From the NCBI GenBank assembly GCA_963678095.2, contig OY782746.1:1612001-1676000 (forward strand): 64,000 nt of DNA, in the 5' to 3' direction. A model generated the notes under the pieces. It was not told the DNA's origin and made no database searches. It was given only the letters and a program-made list of their open reading frames with translations. The stretch is from G963678095 sp963678095 (lineage in GTDB: Bacteria; Bacillota; Negativicutes; Selenomonadales; Selenomonadaceae). The first letter of the stretch is position 1. The number at the start of each line of letters is the position of its first letter. Shown one piece after another: positions 1 through 8,052 of this stretch. The position numbers were made by a program, and so were the translations under genes.

Positions 1-834
1 GGCGTGGTAAAGGCTATGGGGCTTGCTGATGAAAGACCGTTGCCGAAATTTGCTTCGGAAACCTTTGCTTCGATGCTTAAACACAAAAAACAACCGGCTT
101 CGGACAAAAAAGTAGTATTCTTCCCTGGCTGTGTAATCAATTACAATGAGCCGGAAGTTGGCATGGACTTTGTTGAAGTCATGAATCAGAATGGCTATGA
201 AGTTCTGATTGAAGACGATTTTGTCTGCTGTGGTTCGCCGCTCGTTACAACGGGCTATATGGCAGAAGCTAAAGCCAATGCAACGAAGAATTCCAAGCTG
301 ATCAAAAAATGCATCGATAAAGGCTATCCGATTCTGACGATCTGCACGAGCTGCAGCCTGATGCTCAAACAGGAATACAATGAATTGTTTGAACATGAAA
401 TTCCGGATATTGAAGAAAATGCAAAACATATCTTTGATGCGTCGGAATTCCTGGTAGATCTTGCCCAGAAAGATCAGTTGAACAAAAACTTTGGCGAAGT
501 AAGCCATAAGTTCATGTATCATGCGCCGTGCCATTTGCGCGCACAGGGTATTGGTTTGCCATCGCTTGAATTGCTCCACCTTGTACCAGGTGTACAGGTA
601 GAAGATCTCGATGCTGGTTGCTGTGGTATTTCCGGTAACTATGGTTACAAAGCGGAAAACTATGACCGTTCGATGAAGATTGGTGAAAACTTGTTCAATG
701 CGATCAAAGAAAGTCGTGTGGATACGGTTCTTACAGATTGCGGCACTTGCCGGAATCAGATTTCTCATGGCGGGCAGGTTAAAGCAAAGCATCCGATGAC
801 GATTCTTGCCGAATCCTACAAAAACAAAAAATAA
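1..834 (+). CDS. GlpC/HdrB-like iron-sulfur oxidoreductase subunit, 5'-truncated
   Basis: The frame is open from base 1 to the TAA at 832-834, so the start lies outside the window. The visible 277 residues carry two CCG-type cysteine domains. The first has FFPGCVINYNEP and later FVCCGSPL, then CTSCSLML; the second has HAPCHLRAQG, DAGCCGISGNYG and DCGTCRNQ. This paired cysteine-rich arrangement is that of heterodisulfide reductase subunit B and of the C subunit of anaerobic glycerol-3-phosphate dehydrogenase (GlpC), which passes electrons to membrane quinone. The length and the closing CCG pair fit the C-terminal part of GlpC; the 4Fe-4S ferredoxin domain expected at the N-terminus would lie upstream. 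The exact partner dehydrogenase cannot be seen, so GlpC versus another FAD-oxidase iron-sulfur subunit stays open. Confidence 0.75.
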   Translation, partial: GVVKAMGLADERPLPKFASETFASMLKHKKQPASDKKVVFFPGCVINYNEPEVGMDFVEVMNQNGYEVLIEDDFVCCGSPLVTTGYMAEAKANATKNSKLIKKCIDKGYPILTICTSCSLMLKQEYNELFEHEIPDIEENAKHIFDASEFLVDLAQKDQLNKNFGEVSHKFMYHAPCHLRAQGIGLPSLELLHLVPGVQVEDLDAGCCGISGNYGYKAENYDRSMKIGENLFNAIKESRVDTVLTDCGTCRNQISHGGQVKAKHPMTILAESYKNKK

Positions 835-870
835 GCATAGAGCAGCGCTTGATGTGCTGCTAGGCGAATA

Positions 871-902
871 AAAGGCCTCCTGCTGCGGCAGGAGGCCTTT
901 TT
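871..902 (+). terminator. Intrinsic terminator after the iron-sulfur subunit gene
   Basis: A 13-bp perfect stem (871-883 with 888-900) closes a TGCG loop and runs into T residues. The 5' A run makes it usable by the convergent minus-strand cupin gene too. Confidence 0.9.
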
Positions 903-951
903 GTATACGCTATAAGGGGTAGTGATCACCTCGGTGCTTAGTGGCAATAGG

Positions 952-1368
952 TTACCAGACGCTGTACCAGCGGGAAAGATCCTGCGTGGTGGGGACGGAA
1001 ACTTTATCATTGCCTCCGGGATATTTGAAGAAGAGAATTTTTGTGCCGGCTTTTGATTTTTGGGCGTAGACAATATCCTTGCGGATCACAAAGAAATCCC
1101 CCTGTTTGACATGATGTTCTTCGCTCGTTGTGAGATTCAAATATATGCTTTCCCCGGAAAGCATATACATATATTCACTGGTCCGCAGATGGCGATGCGG
1201 TTGCTCTACGGTGAATTTTTTGTAGTTGGTGATGCCAGCTTCCACATCTTTGTCATGGATATAGCTGAGCAGCTGTGGCAGGGCAAGTTCCCCTGCTAGA
1301 TATTGGCGGCTGGACTCCTGCAGGGAAGCCTCGATTTCATTTTCAGGTAAAATTTCAAAATGCTGCAT
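952..1368 (-). CDS. Small cupin-domain protein
   Basis: 138 residues. A longer reading from 1464 is possible, but the ATG at 1368 is preceded by AAAGGAG 11 bases upstream and begins the recognisable protein. A good cupin motif 1 is visible around residues 62-80: PHRH, four residues, E, six residues, G. Motif 2 is degenerate, since the usual PxG..H is replaced by KDIVYAQ. Cupins bind a metal or a small carboxylated or sugar ligand, and single-domain ones are often isomerases or sensors. It lies downstream of the deoR-type regulator on the same strand, with a terminator between, and could be cotranscribed by readthrough. A role in the neighbouring polyol pathway is only inferred from position. 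Confidence 0.6.
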   Translation of the reverse strand: MQHFEILPENEIEASLQESSRQYLAGELALPQLLSYIHDKDVEAGITNYKKFTVEQPHRHLRTSEYMYMLSGESIYLNLTTSEEHHVKQGDFFVIRKDIVYAQKSKAGTKILFFKYPGGNDKVSVPTTQDLSRWYSVW

Positions 1369-1417
1369 ACAAGACGAGCTCCTTTCTGTTTTCGGGAAAT
1401 AGAAAAGGCAGCAATGA

Positions 1418-1467
1418 AAAATGAGGCATATTGGATGGCATATAGCCCGTCCAATATGCCTCATTTT
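1418..1467 (-). terminator. Intrinsic terminator of the DeoR-family gene
   Basis: Perfect 18-bp inverted repeat (1418-1435 with 1450-1467), 14-nt loop. Read on the minus strand it is followed by a run of five T. It lies between the regulator and the cupin gene. Confidence 0.85.
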
Positions 1468-1485
1468 GACCTGGCTGCCTGCTGC

Positions 1486-2298
1486 TTAGCGTGAAGGGCA
1501 TACTTTTATGTTTAGCCCCTTCGCCAGATATTTGTTCAACAGAGTCTCGTCAATGCCCTCATCGGTGAGAATCATGTCAATATTTTTCGAAGGCAAAAAA
1601 CTTGCGGTGGAAACATTCTCGAATTTTGAAGAATCAAGCAAGGCAATGATCCGCTTACTGCTCTTCATCATGGCCCGCTTGAGTTCAACCTCATAGATAT
1701 TAAAGTCAGTGAGTCCTTCATCGATGGTAAAGCCATTCGCTGAGACAAAGGCCAAATCAATATTGATATGGTTGAGCAGATCGATCCCGAGAATTCCCTC
1801 GACGGATCCGGCATATTTTGTGACAATCCCGCCAATCAAAATAACGGTGATATTGGGGTTCTCTTTTAAAGTCAGCATGGTGTAGATACCATTGGTAATG
1901 ACGATGAGCTTATTGAAGTTTTTGAGTTTTTTTGCCAGGGACAGCGCGGTGGAGCTCCCATCAAGTAATATGCACTGGTTGTTTTGAATGTATTGTAGAG
2001 CACCGTCGCTGATGGCTTGTTTTTGCAGGCTGTTCTTATTTTCACGGGTTTTAAAATTAAAGGTATTTGATCCTGTTGCCCCGGAATCTTCATTTTCTGC
2101 CAGGAAAGCATCCTTTTTCAGTACACAGGTGGCGCCACCATGCGTTTTATGGATTAAATTTTGTTCATGTAGCTTATGCAGATCATTGCGAATCGTTGCC
2201 GGGGATACAGATAAAGCATCGCATAATTCCGTGGTTGTTACCTGTCCTTTTTCGGTCAGCAGATTCAATATAAATTTATGGCGTTCGATTGCAAGCAC
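1486..2298 (-). CDS. DeoR-family transcriptional regulator
   Basis: 270 residues from a GTG at 2298, chosen because GAGGAAGGA lies 9 bases upstream; an ATG at 2331 has no ribosome site. The N-terminal DeoR winged helix-turn-helix is clear (residues 17-52: TTTELCDALSVSPATIRND, then HKTHGGA). The C-terminal DeoRC effector domain carries LLDGSSTALSLAKKL and ITNGI, the phosphate-sugar binding loop of the family. Such proteins usually repress sugar or polyol operons and release DNA on binding a phosphorylated intermediate. The gene is divergent from the polyol operon starting at 2906 and shares its 607-base control region, so it is the likely regulator of that operon and of itself. Target and effector are inferred. 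Confidence 0.85.
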   Translation of the reverse strand: MLAIERHKFILNLLTEKGQVTTTELCDALSVSPATIRNDLHKLHEQNLIHKTHGGATCVLKKDAFLAENEDSGATGSNTFNFKTRENKNSLQKQAISDGALQYIQNNQCILLDGSSTALSLAKKLKNFNKLIVITNGIYTMLTLKENPNITVILIGGIVTKYAGSVEGILGIDLLNHINIDLAFVSANGFTIDEGLTDFNIYEVELKRAMMKSSKRIIALLDSSKFENVSTASFLPSKNIDMILTDEGIDETLLNKYLAKGLNIKVCPSR

Positions 2299-2905
2299 GA
2301 TTATGATTCCTTCCTCAGGGGTTGATAGCAACCCGGTTTATTTTCGTTAATAACTGAATATTCTTTTGATTCTGCCAAGAAACGTAATAAAAGCTTATCG
2401 ATTTTGAGCGGGGGAAAAGGTTAGGTCGAAAGACAAGCTTATTATCAGAGTATAAATCAAATGTATATGTATAGTATATAATAAAAAAAGATAATAATCA
2501 ACAAATTTTAATAAAAAACAAAGCCGCTTACTAGGTGAAAAAAGAAAAAGAGAGCAACTTTGCGGCTGCTTTGCCAAAACAGCGCAAGAGCTTATATTAT
2601 GAGGGCTTAGGCACAAGATTGCCTTGCTCCAAGACAAAGGATTATTGAAAAATAGCGTTTGCTTGTTTTTTGAGAATCAATAAAGTGAAAAAACAATGAA
2701 TTGAGGATAAAAAAACAATATTTAACTAGTGAATCTTGCGTAAAACTATGGACTTTAACGAAAAAATTATATTTTTAAATAAAAAAAGATAAAAAACGCT
2801 TGCAAAGAATAATATATAGTGCTAATATACAATCAAGAAAAGAAAATAAAAATAACAAAAGTTGTAAATCAACAATTATACAGCAGACAAAGTGGAGGGA
2901 TATTG
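2299..2905. other. Divergent control region between deoR-type regulator and polyol operon
   Basis: 607 AT-rich bases without a credible gene; the minus-strand frame at 2395-2637 lacks a ribosome site and family features. It holds the operon promoter at 2800-2828. A 14-base direct repeat, ATAAAAAAAGATAA, occurs at 2481-2494 and 2779-2792, the second copy abutting the -35 box, so it is a candidate operator pair although AT-rich enough to be chance. A weak cre-like sequence overlaps the -35 (2791-2804, three mismatches). Confidence 0.6.
2800..2828 (+). promoter_or_regulatory. Sigma-A type promoter of the polyol operon
   Basis: TTGCAA (2800-2805), 17-base spacer, TAATAT (2823-2828), about 75 bases before the first gene of the operon. 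Confidence 0.65.
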
Positions 2906-3559
2906 ATGAAGTTTTTTATTGATACAGCAAAAGTAGAGGATATTAAAAAAGCGAACGATATGGGAGTTATTTGTGGGGTTACGACAAATCCATCGTTGAT
3001 TGCCAAAGAAGGTCGCGACTTCAATGAAGTCATTGCGGAAATCGCTTCCATAGTGGATGGCCCGATTAGCGGCGAAGTGAAAGCGACAACAACAGATGCT
3101 GCGGGAATGATTGCTGAAGGACGGGAAATTGCTAAAATTCACCGGAATATGGTAGTGAAAATTCCGATGACGGTAGAAGGCCTCAAGGCCGTAAAGGTGC
3201 TTCATGCGGAAGGCATTAAGACAAATGTAACGCTGATCTTCAATGCAGCGCAGGCCTTGCTGGCAGCACGCGCTGGTGCCTCTTATGTATCGCCGTTTCT
3301 CGGACGTCTCGATGATATATCAGTTCCAGGGATTGACTTGATCCGCACCATCGCACAGATCTTTAAAGTACATGGAATCAAAGCAGAAATCATCTCGGCC
3401 AGTGTCAGAAATCCGATTCATGTAATTGATTGTGCTCTTGCCGGAGCAGATATTGCTACCATTCCTTACAGTGTCTTTGAACAGATGACAAAACATCCGC
3501 TCACGGAACAGGGAATCGCAAAGTTTCAGGCAGATTATAAAGCCGTATTCGGCGAATAA
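2906..3559 (+). CDS. Transaldolase, short TalC/FSA-type
   Basis: 217 residues from the ATG at 2906, preceded by GGAGGG. An upstream in-frame extension from 2819 runs over the promoter and is rejected. The protein is the compact TIM-barrel transaldolase of the TalC/MipB class. Visible marks are FIDTAKVEDIKKA at the start, GVTTNPSLIAKEG, the Schiff-base lysine in VVKIPMT (Lys85), and YVSPFLGRLDD. Residue 57 is Glu (SGEVKA), the transaldolase-type residue, whereas fructose-6-phosphate aldolases have Gln there. It should exchange a dihydroxyacetone unit between fructose-6-P, sedoheptulose-7-P, erythrose-4-P and glyceraldehyde-3-P. As first gene of the operon, followed at once by transketolase, it indicates a substrate entering the non-oxidative pentose phosphate pathway. 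Confidence 0.9.
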   Translation: MKFFIDTAKVEDIKKANDMGVICGVTTNPSLIAKEGRDFNEVIAEIASIVDGPISGEVKATTTDAAGMIAEGREIAKIHRNMVVKIPMTVEGLKAVKVLHAEGIKTNVTLIFNAAQALLAARAGASYVSPFLGRLDDISVPGIDLIRTIAQIFKVHGIKAEIISASVRNPIHVIDCALAGADIATIPYSVFEQMTKHPLTEQGIAKFQADYKAVFGE

Positions 3560-3578
3560 ACAAAAAGGAATGGATAGC

Positions 3579-4415
3579 GTGGATACATTAAAATTACAAC
3601 AGACGGCTAACCGGGTACGGAAAAATATCATCGAGGCTGTGCATTCGGCAAAATCCGGACATCCGGGAGGATCGCTTTCAGCTGCTGACATCTTTACCTG
3701 CCTGTATTTTGATGAGATGAACATCGATCCTAAGGATCCAAAAAAAGAAGATCGTGACCGGTTTGTTCTATCGAAAGGACATGTTACGCCAGGGTATTAT
3801 TCAGCGTTGGCAATACGGGGGTTTTTTCCGGAAGAAGACATTAAGACATTTCGTCATACCGGATCTTATTTACAGGGACATCCGGATATGAAACATATTC
3901 CCGGGGTGGATATGTCAAGCGGTTCCCTTGGGCAAGGTCTTTCGGTAGCCGTGGGCATGGCATTGTCAGCAAAACTTAGTGCCAAAGAGCACCGCATATA
4001 TGCTCTGCTCGGGGATGGAGAAATCCAGGAAGGGCAGATCTGGGAAGCTTCGATGTTTGCCGGAGCCCATAAGCTTGATAATCTGGTTGTCATCGTCGAT
4101 AATAACGGTTTGCAAATCGATGGCTCTATTGAGGATGTCTGTTCGCCATATCCGATTGATAAAAAATTTGCAGCCTTCAATTTTCATGTGATTCATGCGG
4201 ATGCCCATGATTTTGACTCACTGCGGGCAGCATTTGCGGAGGCGAGAACGATAAAAGGCATGCCGTGTGCAATCATTGCCAAAAGCGTCAAAGGAAAAGG
4301 CGTGTCTTATATGGAAAACCAGGCCGGCTGGCATGGTTCGGCACCAAATGATGAACAGTATAAGCTTGCCATGGAAGAGCTGGAAAGAGCAGGTAAGGCA
4401 TTATGTCAGAAATAA
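3579..4415 (+). CDS. Transketolase N-terminal (TPP-binding) subunit
   Basis: 278 residues. The start is set at GTG 3579 because AAAGGA ends 9 bases before it; an ATG at 3570 directly abuts that sequence. It is the first half of a split transketolase. SGHPGGSLSAAD near residue 30 and SKGHVTPGYYSAL give the conserved histidines of the diphosphate site. LGDGEIQEGQIWE followed by VDNNGLQ is the GDG...NN thiamine diphosphate and metal motif. The catalytic partner is the next gene, overlapping by 13 bases, so the two are probably translationally coupled and assemble as an alpha2beta2 enzyme. It transfers two-carbon units between pentose and hexose phosphates. Confidence 0.93.
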   Translation: MDTLKLQQTANRVRKNIIEAVHSAKSGHPGGSLSAADIFTCLYFDEMNIDPKDPKKEDRDRFVLSKGHVTPGYYSALAIRGFFPEEDIKTFRHTGSYLQGHPDMKHIPGVDMSSGSLGQGLSVAVGMALSAKLSAKEHRIYALLGDGEIQEGQIWEASMFAGAHKLDNLVVIVDNNGLQIDGSIEDVCSPYPIDKKFAAFNFHVIHADAHDFDSLRAAFAEARTIKGMPCAIIAKSVKGKGVSYMENQAGWHGSAPNDEQYKLAMEELERAGKALCQK

Positions 4416-5344
4416 AAAAAATTGCTACTCGTGAAAGCTATGGAAACGCTTTGCTAGAACTTGGTCGTGAACATGAAGATCTTGTTGTTCTTGATGCTGA
4501 TTTGGCAGCGGCAACAAAGACGGGCGTGTTTAAGAAAGTGTATCCAGAGCGTCATATTGACTGCGGTATTGCCGAATGTAATATGATGGGTATTGCTGCC
4601 GGGCTTTCTGTGACGGGAAAAATTCCGTTTGCCAGTACATTTGCCATGTTTGCGGCTGGCAGAGCCTATGAACAAGTACGAAATACCATTGGCTATCCAC
4701 ATTTGAATGTTAAAATCGCTGCGACACATGCCGGGATTTCTGTCGGCGAGGACGGCGCCACACACCAGTGCAACGAGGATCTTGCCTTGATGCGCACCAT
4801 TCCAGGAATGACGGTGCTGTGTCCGGTTGATGATGTGGAGGCAAAGGCGGCGATAAAGGCAGCTTATGCGTATAAAGGACCGGTATACATACGCCTTGGA
4901 CGCTTGGCGACGCCGGTACTCAATGATCCTGAAACCTATGAATTTCAGCTCGGAAAAGGGGTTGTCCTTCGCGACGGCACGGATCTGACGATTGTAGCAA
5001 CGGGGCTTTGTGTCGCGCCAGCCCTGGCTGCGGCCGAAGAACTAGCCGCTAAGGATAAGATTGAAGCGCGCGTGATCAACATTCATACGATCAAACCGCT
5101 TGATGAAGAACTGATCTTAAAAGCGGCGCAAGAAACAAAAAAAATCGTGACGGTAGAAGAACATTCGGTAATCGGAGGCCTTGGCGGTGCCGTAGCGGAG
5201 TTGTTGAGTGAAAAGAATCCGGTACCGGTAATGCGGATTGGGATTCAAGACCGGTTCGGCGAGTCAGGACCGGCAACAGAATTAATCGAAAAATACGGTC
5301 TTGATGCCAAAGGAATTTATCATACGATCCATACCAGTTTATAA
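4403..5344 (+). CDS. Transketolase C-terminal (pyrimidine-binding) subunit
   Basis: 313 residues, ATG at 4403 inside the end of the N-terminal subunit gene. It holds the transketolase pyrimidine domain, with the IDCGIAECNMMGIAAGLS loop containing the activating glutamate and GVSVGEDGATHQCNEDLALMR. The C-terminal domain follows, from VVLRDGTDLTIVATG onward. Together with the preceding subunit it makes a complete transketolase. Split transketolases are common in Firmicutes and archaea. Its place in a PTS operon marks it as a dedicated catabolic copy rather than the housekeeping enzyme, but whether another transketolase exists in the genome cannot be seen here. Confidence 0.93.
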   Translation: MSEIKKIATRESYGNALLELGREHEDLVVLDADLAAATKTGVFKKVYPERHIDCGIAECNMMGIAAGLSVTGKIPFASTFAMFAAGRAYEQVRNTIGYPHLNVKIAATHAGISVGEDGATHQCNEDLALMRTIPGMTVLCPVDDVEAKAAIKAAYAYKGPVYIRLGRLATPVLNDPETYEFQLGKGVVLRDGTDLTIVATGLCVAPALAAAEELAAKDKIEARVINIHTIKPLDEELILKAAQETKKIVTVEEHSVIGGLGGAVAELLSEKNPVPVMRIGIQDRFGESGPATELIEKYGLDAKGIYHTIHTSL

Positions 5345-5425
5345 GCGGGTTACGATCTTACCATAAAAGTCATTATATTGACCAGCTGTGTGGGGCTGGA
5401 CTGAGAAGAGACGGAGTTGATTCAA

Positions 5426-5878
5426 ATGAAAATTGCAATTGGCTGTGATGAAGCCGCATATAAATTAAAAGTTGAAATCATTCATTTTCTAGAAGAAAAG
5501 GGAATAGAAGTTGATGATTTCGGTGCTGCAGCAGGGGATGTTGTCCTTTATCCGGATGTCGCCTATACGGTTGCGGATGCCGTCGCCGCTGGTAAATATG
5601 AGCGGGCAATTCTCGTCTGTGGTACGGGGATTGGCATGTCGATTTGTGCCAATAAGGTACCAGGGGTACGGGCAGCGGTTTGCCATGATCCGTTTTCCGC
5701 CGAACGGGCCCGTAAGAGCAACAATGCGCAAATCATGTGCATGGGCGAACGCGTTATCGGACCTGAACTTGCGAAATACCTGGTGAATATCTGGTTGGCC
5801 TGTGATTTTGCCGGTGGCGGGTCAGCCCCGAAGGTCGCACGGATTAATGAACTAGAACAGGCACATCTGACAAAATAG
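5426..5878 (+). CDS. RpiB/LacA/LacB family sugar-phosphate isomerase, copy 1
   Basis: 150 residues from ATG 5426, with GGAG 9 bases upstream; an upstream TTG at 5417 abuts the ribosome site and is not used. The family signature VCGTGIGMSICANKVPGVRA is intact, including the catalytic Cys of CGTG. The N-terminal motif, usually (G/S)DHAG, is GCDEAAY here, so the conserved His is replaced by Glu. Family members isomerise ribose-5-P/ribulose-5-P, galactose-6-P/tagatose-6-P, or tetrose phosphates in erythritol pathways. The altered motif hints at a non-ribose substrate. A second family member lies at 9897 in the same operon; the two could act in series or as a LacAB-like pair. Confidence 0.85.
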   Translation: MKIAIGCDEAAYKLKVEIIHFLEEKGIEVDDFGAAAGDVVLYPDVAYTVADAVAAGKYERAILVCGTGIGMSICANKVPGVRAAVCHDPFSAERARKSNNAQIMCMGERVIGPELAKYLVNIWLACDFAGGGSAPKVARINELEQAHLTK

Positions 5879-6074
5879 AATGATTTTAAGTGAAAATGTA
5901 GTAATGTAGAATGCGTTTACAGCCGGTAGGCTTGACAGGGGCTGTGAACGCAGGCATTATGAGAATACAGCCTTCCGGCCATATATAGGTGAAAGAATCG
6001 TCGAACAATTTAAAATTCACGCAATCCTTTACGATTGCGGTGGTGAGGCTGTAGATAAAAGGAGATAGATGTAG
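5879..6074 (+). promoter_or_regulatory. Intergenic segment with two RNA hairpins inside the operon
   Basis: 196 bases between the first isomerase and the dehydrogenase. A 12-bp stem with one wobble (5913-5924 with 5940-5951) and a 6-bp stem (6021-6026 with 6033-6038) are visible. Neither is followed by a T run, so they are more likely processing or stability elements than terminators. Confidence 0.45.
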
Positions 6075-7466
6075 ATGAAGCTGTCAATGGAAAATGTAGA
6101 TCAGCTGGGAATCAATGAACTTCTTGGTCAGGAAATGGAATGTTCCTGCGGAAAAAAACACTATATGGACGTCGATAAGGTAATTATTCAAAATGGTGCC
6201 GTGGAACTGGTGGCCGACATTTTAAATAAGTATAATTACAAAAAACCGCTCGTTGTCTGTGATACCAATACGTACGCAGCTGCAGGGGAAAAAGTCATCG
6301 GAATTTTGGACGCAAATAAAATTTCCCATAAGCTTTTTGTCTATGAAGTGAAGCGCGATCTTGTGCCGGATGAAACAGCTTTGGGGCAGATGCTGGTCCA
6401 AGTGGAAAAGGATACGGATGTATTGCTGGTAGTTGGTTCGGGCGTATTAAATGATCTGGCAAAATTTATCAGCAAACAGACAAAACTGCCGGAAATCCTT
6501 GTCGCTACAGCACCCTCTATGGATGGCTTCGTTTCCAATACCTCAGCACTGACCTTGAATAATTTAAAATCAAGTGTCAGCTGTAACCTTCCACAGGTCA
6601 TTATCGGTGACGTCGATATTTTAAAAAAGGCACCGAAACGCATGATTTTGGCAGGTCTGGGCGACATGATCGGCAAGTATTCAGCATTGACGGACTGGGA
6701 TCTTAGCCTTGTCATCAACAATGAATACTACTGCGGCCCATCCGCCCAGATTTCGGTAAAGGCAATTGAAAAATGTGTGGACAGCATAAATAAGCTTGGC
6801 GCTGATGGTGAATTTGACGATGAATCCATCAAAAACATCATGGAAGGTTTGATCCGCACGGGAATCGCAATGAGTTATGTGGGCAATTCCCGTCCGGCAT
6901 CAGGCTGTGAGCATCATATGTCGCATTACTGGGAATCAATGTTCCTTTTTATGGGGCGGGAAGCTTTGCTTCACGGAACAAAAGTTGGTTTGACAAGCAT
7001 TTTAGTCGCTAAGATTTATGAATGGTTTGCTCAGGAAGGACCGCTTGACTTTGCGGCGGCCGAAGCGAAAATCCGCTCTTTTGATGAAGCGGACTGGCAG
7101 GAAAAAATGCATAAATTTTATCAGAAAGCAGCTCCGGAAATTATTGCAAATGCTAAGAAGGATCACCGCAATGATGTTGAGCAGCGCTTACAACGGCTGG
7201 CATTTATCAAGGAACATTTTGCTGAGATTATGGCCGTTGTCAAATCCGCCAAATCCTTCAGCTTGGTTGAAAATATAATGAGCAAGGCTGGAGCTCCGCT
7301 CAGACCGCAAGAGGTTGGCATAGAAAAAGAGATTGTTCACAACAGCATATTGGTGGCCCATGAAGTTCGCCAACGGTATACGATTTTAAATATGCTCCAT
7401 GATCTTGGCCTGCTTGAAAAATATGCAGGACTTGTTGATGATTTTATTGGCAATGACCGCGGCTAG
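6075..7466 (+). CDS. sn-glycerol-1-phosphate dehydrogenase-like (AraM/EgsA family) polyol-phosphate dehydrogenase
   Basis: 463 residues, ATG 6075 with AGGAGA upstream. It belongs to the iron-ADH/dehydroquinate-synthase superfamily, closest to bacterial AraM/glycerol-1-phosphate dehydrogenase. Visible marks are LLVVGSGVLNDLAKF (the dinucleotide loop), ATAPSMDGFVSNTSAL, GLGDMIGKYSALTDW (a metal-ligand Asp), and the metal-binding stretch PASGCEHHMSHYWE with the ligand His. These enzymes interconvert dihydroxyacetone phosphate and glycerol-1-phosphate using NAD(P)H and a divalent metal. It is the only oxidoreductase in this PTS operon. The usual sorbitol-6-P dehydrogenase (SDR) or polyol-P dehydrogenase (MDR) is missing, so I infer that it oxidises the incoming polyol phosphate. 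The C-terminal ~110 residues extend the archaeal-type enzyme, as in other AraM proteins. Confidence 0.8.
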   Translation: MKLSMENVDQLGINELLGQEMECSCGKKHYMDVDKVIIQNGAVELVADILNKYNYKKPLVVCDTNTYAAAGEKVIGILDANKISHKLFVYEVKRDLVPDETALGQMLVQVEKDTDVLLVVGSGVLNDLAKFISKQTKLPEILVATAPSMDGFVSNTSALTLNNLKSSVSCNLPQVIIGDVDILKKAPKRMILAGLGDMIGKYSALTDWDLSLVINNEYYCGPSAQISVKAIEKCVDSINKLGADGEFDDESIKNIMEGLIRTGIAMSYVGNSRPASGCEHHMSHYWESMFLFMGREALLHGTKVGLTSILVAKIYEWFAQEGPLDFAAAEAKIRSFDEADWQEKMHKFYQKAAPEIIANAKKDHRNDVEQRLQRLAFIKEHFAEIMAVVKSAKSFSLVENIMSKAGAPLRPQEVGIEKEIVHNSILVAHEVRQRYTILNMLHDLGLLEKYAGLVDDFIGNDRG

Positions 7467-7496
7467 AGATAGCCATAGGAAAGGAGCGTGATTCCC

Positions 7497-7877
7497 TTGT
7501 GGAAATACGTAATCGTGCTGATGGGATTTTACGTGTTGCAGATGTATATGGCTTACCGGCAGATGCAGCATTTCAAGCGTACAATTCTGGACCTTCGTGA
7601 CCAGGGGGTCATGGGGCTCGGCGTAAAAAAGAGCAAATTGGGGCAGGGGCGGGTTGTCGTTCTAGTCAGCAATCCGGAAGGCGAGATTTCAGTGGCACGG
7701 GTGATGTCGGGGATCAGTGTCTTTGCCCGCTTTCGTGAAAAGCGGGATCTCTGCGGAATGCATGTTGACCAATTGCTCGCGCTCAATTCCGGCAAAAGCA
7801 AGGAACAGGCGGCGATTCGCGAGGCTCTGCTGCAGATTCAGCAGAAGCTGACCGCTTCGCTGCCAGCCGTACAGTAA
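7497..7877 (+). CDS. gutM: GutM-like glucitol operon activator
   Basis: 126 residues from TTG 7497, chosen because AAGGAG lies 10 bases upstream; the alternative GTG 7488 is only one base from that site. It has an N-terminal membrane helix (residues 3-20, YVIVLMGFYVLQMYMAY) and a short cytoplasmic domain (GVKKSKLGQGRVVVLVSNPEG, then ISVFARF). Size and pattern match GutM, encoded in Gut/Srl PTS operons and named as an activator there. A membrane anchor is unusual for a DNA-binding activator, and in many genomes the protein simply travels with the PTS, so it may be an accessory PTS factor. It lies between the dehydrogenase and the EIIC gene. Confidence 0.75.
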   Translation: MWKYVIVLMGFYVLQMYMAYRQMQHFKRTILDLRDQGVMGLGVKKSKLGQGRVVVLVSNPEGEISVARVMSGISVFARFREKRDLCGMHVDQLLALNSGKSKEQAAIREALLQIQQKLTASLPAVQ

Positions 7878-7893
7878 ACAAGACAATGCTTGT

Positions 7894-7937
7894 CTGAAAG
7901 CTGCCGCAAGAAATACTTGGACAAGGGTAGCTTTCAG
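7894..7937 (+). promoter_or_regulatory. 12-bp RNA hairpin before the PTS genes
   Basis: CTGAAAGCTGCC (7894-7905) pairs with 7926-7937 with a single wobble; no T run follows. It resembles in size the hairpins at 5913-5951 and 9660-9688 of the same operon. Confidence 0.45.
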
Positions 7938-7991
7938 CTTACATAAGTGGCAAGAGGAAGGGAGTTGAATATTGGCGCTAAGGAAAGGGTA

Positions 7992-8020
7992 TTGGCTATT
8001 ATTTTCCAACGGTATATATT
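7992..8020 (+). promoter_or_regulatory. Possible internal promoter for the PTS genes
   Basis: TTGGCT (7992-7997), 17-base spacer, TATATT (8015-8020), about 30 bases before the EIIC gene. It would allow the PTS and downstream genes to be expressed apart from the transaldolase end. Confidence 0.4.
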
Positions 8021-8052
8021 AGATGATCTATCTATAATGAGGAGGCTATAAA

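Noticed and set aside
2395..2637. 80-codon minus-strand frame in the control region
   Set aside because: No ribosome site, skewed composition and overlap with a regulatory region.
2791..2804. cre-like sequence at the polyol promoter
   Set aside because: Three mismatches to the 14-base consensus in AT-rich DNA; too weak to list as a site, unlike the one at 53999.
2906..3559. Fructose-6-phosphate aldolase instead of transaldolase
   Set aside because: The residue after SG in SGEVKA is Glu, as in transaldolases; aldolases of this fold have Gln. Activity still needs testing.
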